Below, piece after piece: positions 7,129 to 9,995 of a DNA stretch of 9,995 bases. Numbering within the stretch: position 1 is the first letter of the stretch; every line of letters begins with the position of its first letter. The notes under the pieces were generated by a model, which was not told the DNA's origin, did not search any database, and saw only the letters and a list, made by a program, of their open reading frames with translations. A program made the position numbers and the translations under genes. The DNA comes from Bacteroidota bacterium (GTDB lineage Bacteria; Bacteroidota; Bacteroidia; Chitinophagales; Chitinophagaceae). The DNA lies in contig JAKPBL010000503.1 of NCBI GenBank assembly GCA_029778965.1, positions 1-9,995 of the forward strand, in the 5' to 3' direction.

Positions 7129-7136
7129 TATCTTTG
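7129..7136 (+). promoter_or_regulatory. -7 promoter box for metH
   Basis: TATCTTTG followed by CGCCC matches TAnnTTTG and the sequence style of the other boxes here. A clear -33 TTTG is not visible. Starting from this box, the mRNA would have a leader of about 140 nt before ATG 7281, much longer than the other leaders in the window. Confidence 0.5.
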
Positions 7137-7174
7137 CGCCCACCAGGCGGATTTGTTTATTGTTCGGCCTGTGG

Positions 7175-7252
7175 ACCTGCCGCCAGCGCGACAGGTAAAA
7201 CAGAACTAATAAATGTCCTGCCTGCTCCGGCTCTCCCGCATTTATCGGTTCT
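7175..7252 (+). promoter_or_regulatory. Structured 5' leader of metH, candidate cis-regulatory RNA
   Basis: Two consecutive stem-loops can be drawn by hand. The first pairs ACCTG (7175-7179) with CAGGT (7192-7196) and CGC (7181-7183) with GCG (7188-7190), with one C/A mismatch and a CAGC loop. The second pairs 7202-7216 with 7238-7252 through 14 pairs (12 Watson-Crick, two G-U) around one A/C mismatch, with a 21-nt C-rich loop. CAGGC (7144-7148) could pair with GCCTG (7220-7224) in that loop, giving a possible pseudoknot. Methionine synthase genes are often under cobalamin, SAM or SAH control, but I do not see the conserved cores of the cobalamin, SAM-I, SAM-II or SAH riboswitches. This is therefore a folding observation, not an identified riboswitch. 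Confidence 0.4.
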
Positions 7253-7280
7253 TACTGAGCTCATACTAAAAGAGTGTGTG

Positions 7281-8296
7281 ATGAAAGATATACGCAAAGA
7301 ACTGCAACAACGCATCCTTATCATCGATGGCGCCATGGGTACCATGATCCAGCGGCATCACCTGCAGGAAGCCGACTACCGCGGCAGCCGTTTTGCCGAC
7401 TGGCCGCAAGACCTGAAAGGCAATAACGACCTGCTCTGCCTTACACAACCCGCCATCATCGAAGACATCCATCGCCAGTACCTCGATGCCGGCGCCGATA
7501 TCATCGAAACCAATACCTTCAATGCGCAGCGCATCAGCCTGGCCGACTACCACATGGAAGCACTGGCCTACGAGATCAACCTCGCCGCGGCCCGGATCGC
7601 CCGCCGCGCCGCCGATGCCGTTACCACCGCCGATCCCGGCAAGCCACGGTTCGTGGCCGGCGCCATCGGCCCGCTGAACAAAACCCTCAGCCTTTCGCCC
7701 GATGTAAACAACCCCGGCTTCCGCGGACTCACCTGGGATGAAGCCGTAGCCGCTTACCGCGAACAGATCGAAGCCCTGGTGGAAGGCGGCGTAGACCTGC
7801 TGCTGATCGAAACCATTTTCGATACGCTCAACTGCAAGGCGGCGATCTTCGCCATCAAAGATTATTTCGCTGCCACCGGCAAACCCGAGCTGCCCATCAT
7901 GATCAGCGGCACCATCACCGATGCCTCGGGTCGCACCCTCAGCGGGCAGACCCTCGAAGCATTTTACATCAGCGTACAACACGCCGATCCGCTCAGCGTG
8001 GGGCTCAACTGTGCGCTGGGCGCGGCGCAAATGCGGCCGCACATCGAAGAACTCAGTCAACTGGCGGCCTGCTATACATCGGCATACCCGAACGCCGGCC
8101 TTCCCAACGCGATGGGCGAATACGACGAGGAACCCGAACAAACCGCGCATTTCCTCGAAGAATGGGCGCGTGATGGATTTGTCAACATTGTAGGCGGCTG
8201 CTGCGGCACCACCCCCGATCATATCAGGCACATCGCGGCACACGTGAAAAAATTCAAGCCCCGCGCGCTGCCTGAAATTGAAACTGAATTGGCCGT

Positions 8297-8300
<4 letters not shown>
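7281..8300 (+). CDS. metH: Methionine synthase, homocysteine-binding subunit (split MetH, N-terminal module)
   Basis: This 339-residue protein corresponds to the first module of cobalamin-dependent methionine synthase (EC 2.1.1.13). This zinc-dependent TIM barrel binds and activates homocysteine for methylation by methylcobalamin. It begins with [13 protein letters not shown] (12-24), then has [14 protein letters not shown] (71-84), VAGAIGPLN (125-133) and [13 protein letters not shown] (170-182). The three zinc-ligand cysteines are present: Cys244 (GLNCALG) and Cys307/Cys308 (GGCCGTTP). In E. coli this module is fused to the rest of MetH; here it ends with its own stop. The TGA overlaps the ATG of the next gene in an ATGA, which implies translational coupling. 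ATG 7281 is chosen because the family N-terminus starts here; the open frame runs back to a TTG at 7134, inside the promoter. A betaine- or SMM-homocysteine methyltransferase is possible by fold, but the neighbour argues for MetH. Confidence 0.93.

Positions 8301-9995
<1,695 letters not shown>

Noticed and set aside
7134..7280. TTG start at 7134 extending the homocysteine module by 49 codons
   Set aside because: The extension overlaps the promoter box and the structured leader and has no counterpart in the MetH family, whose N-terminus fits ATG 7281.
7137..7280. Cobalamin or SAM riboswitch before metH
   Set aside because: I find neither the GCCACTG-type B12 box nor the GAGGGA/GGCAACC pattern of SAM-I, nor the SAM-II or SAH cores, so I do not assign a class.

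Overview
The window looks like a chromosomal segment from a Bacteroidota bacterium, most likely of the Chitinophagaceae/Sphingobacteriia type. Three things point there. Promoter boxes of the form TAnnTTTG, the Bacteroidota -7 element, recur just upstream of genes. Shine-Dalgarno sequences are absent or weak. The protein content fits too: an Ig-like lipoprotein with a PPLGGPKDTLPP motif after its lipobox cysteine, outer-membrane barrel proteins ending in NYRF/NYRL, and a B12-dependent methionine synthase split into two overlapping genes. These are family and pattern judgements made by eye, with no database search.

Layout. Bases 1-131 hold four tandem copies of a 14-bp palindromic unit followed by a promoter box. 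Bases 132-782 (+) encode a small two-helix membrane protein with TPR-like repeats. Bases 874-2313 (+) encode the Ig-like lipoprotein, behind a good -33/-7 promoter. Next come three paralogous genes on the minus strand (6275-5019, 4911-3595, 3564-2314) for signal-peptide-bearing proteins with a conserved N-terminal domain and a C-terminal outer-membrane beta-barrel. The last of them converges on the lipoprotein gene with no base between the two stop codons. On the plus strand, recR (6469-7083) has its promoter box almost touching its start codon. After a structured leader of about 140 nt comes metH in two parts: the homocysteine/zinc module (7281-8300), then the folate and cobalamin modules (8297 to the window end, incomplete).

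How the parts relate. The two metH genes overlap by 4 nt (ATGA) and together make one methionine synthase, so they are almost certainly co-translated. RecR (recombination mediator) is an unrelated neighbour with its own promoter. The three barrel genes are probably one transcription unit and arose by duplication. A copy of the lipoprotein gene's last bases lies behind the upstream paralog, as expected if a duplicated block carried the tail of its neighbour with it.

No complete new biological system is evident. The parts most worth a second look are the palindrome array at 43-98, the duplication scar at 4966-5033, the uncharacterised barrel-protein cluster, and the metH leader, which folds well but matches no riboswitch class I recognise.
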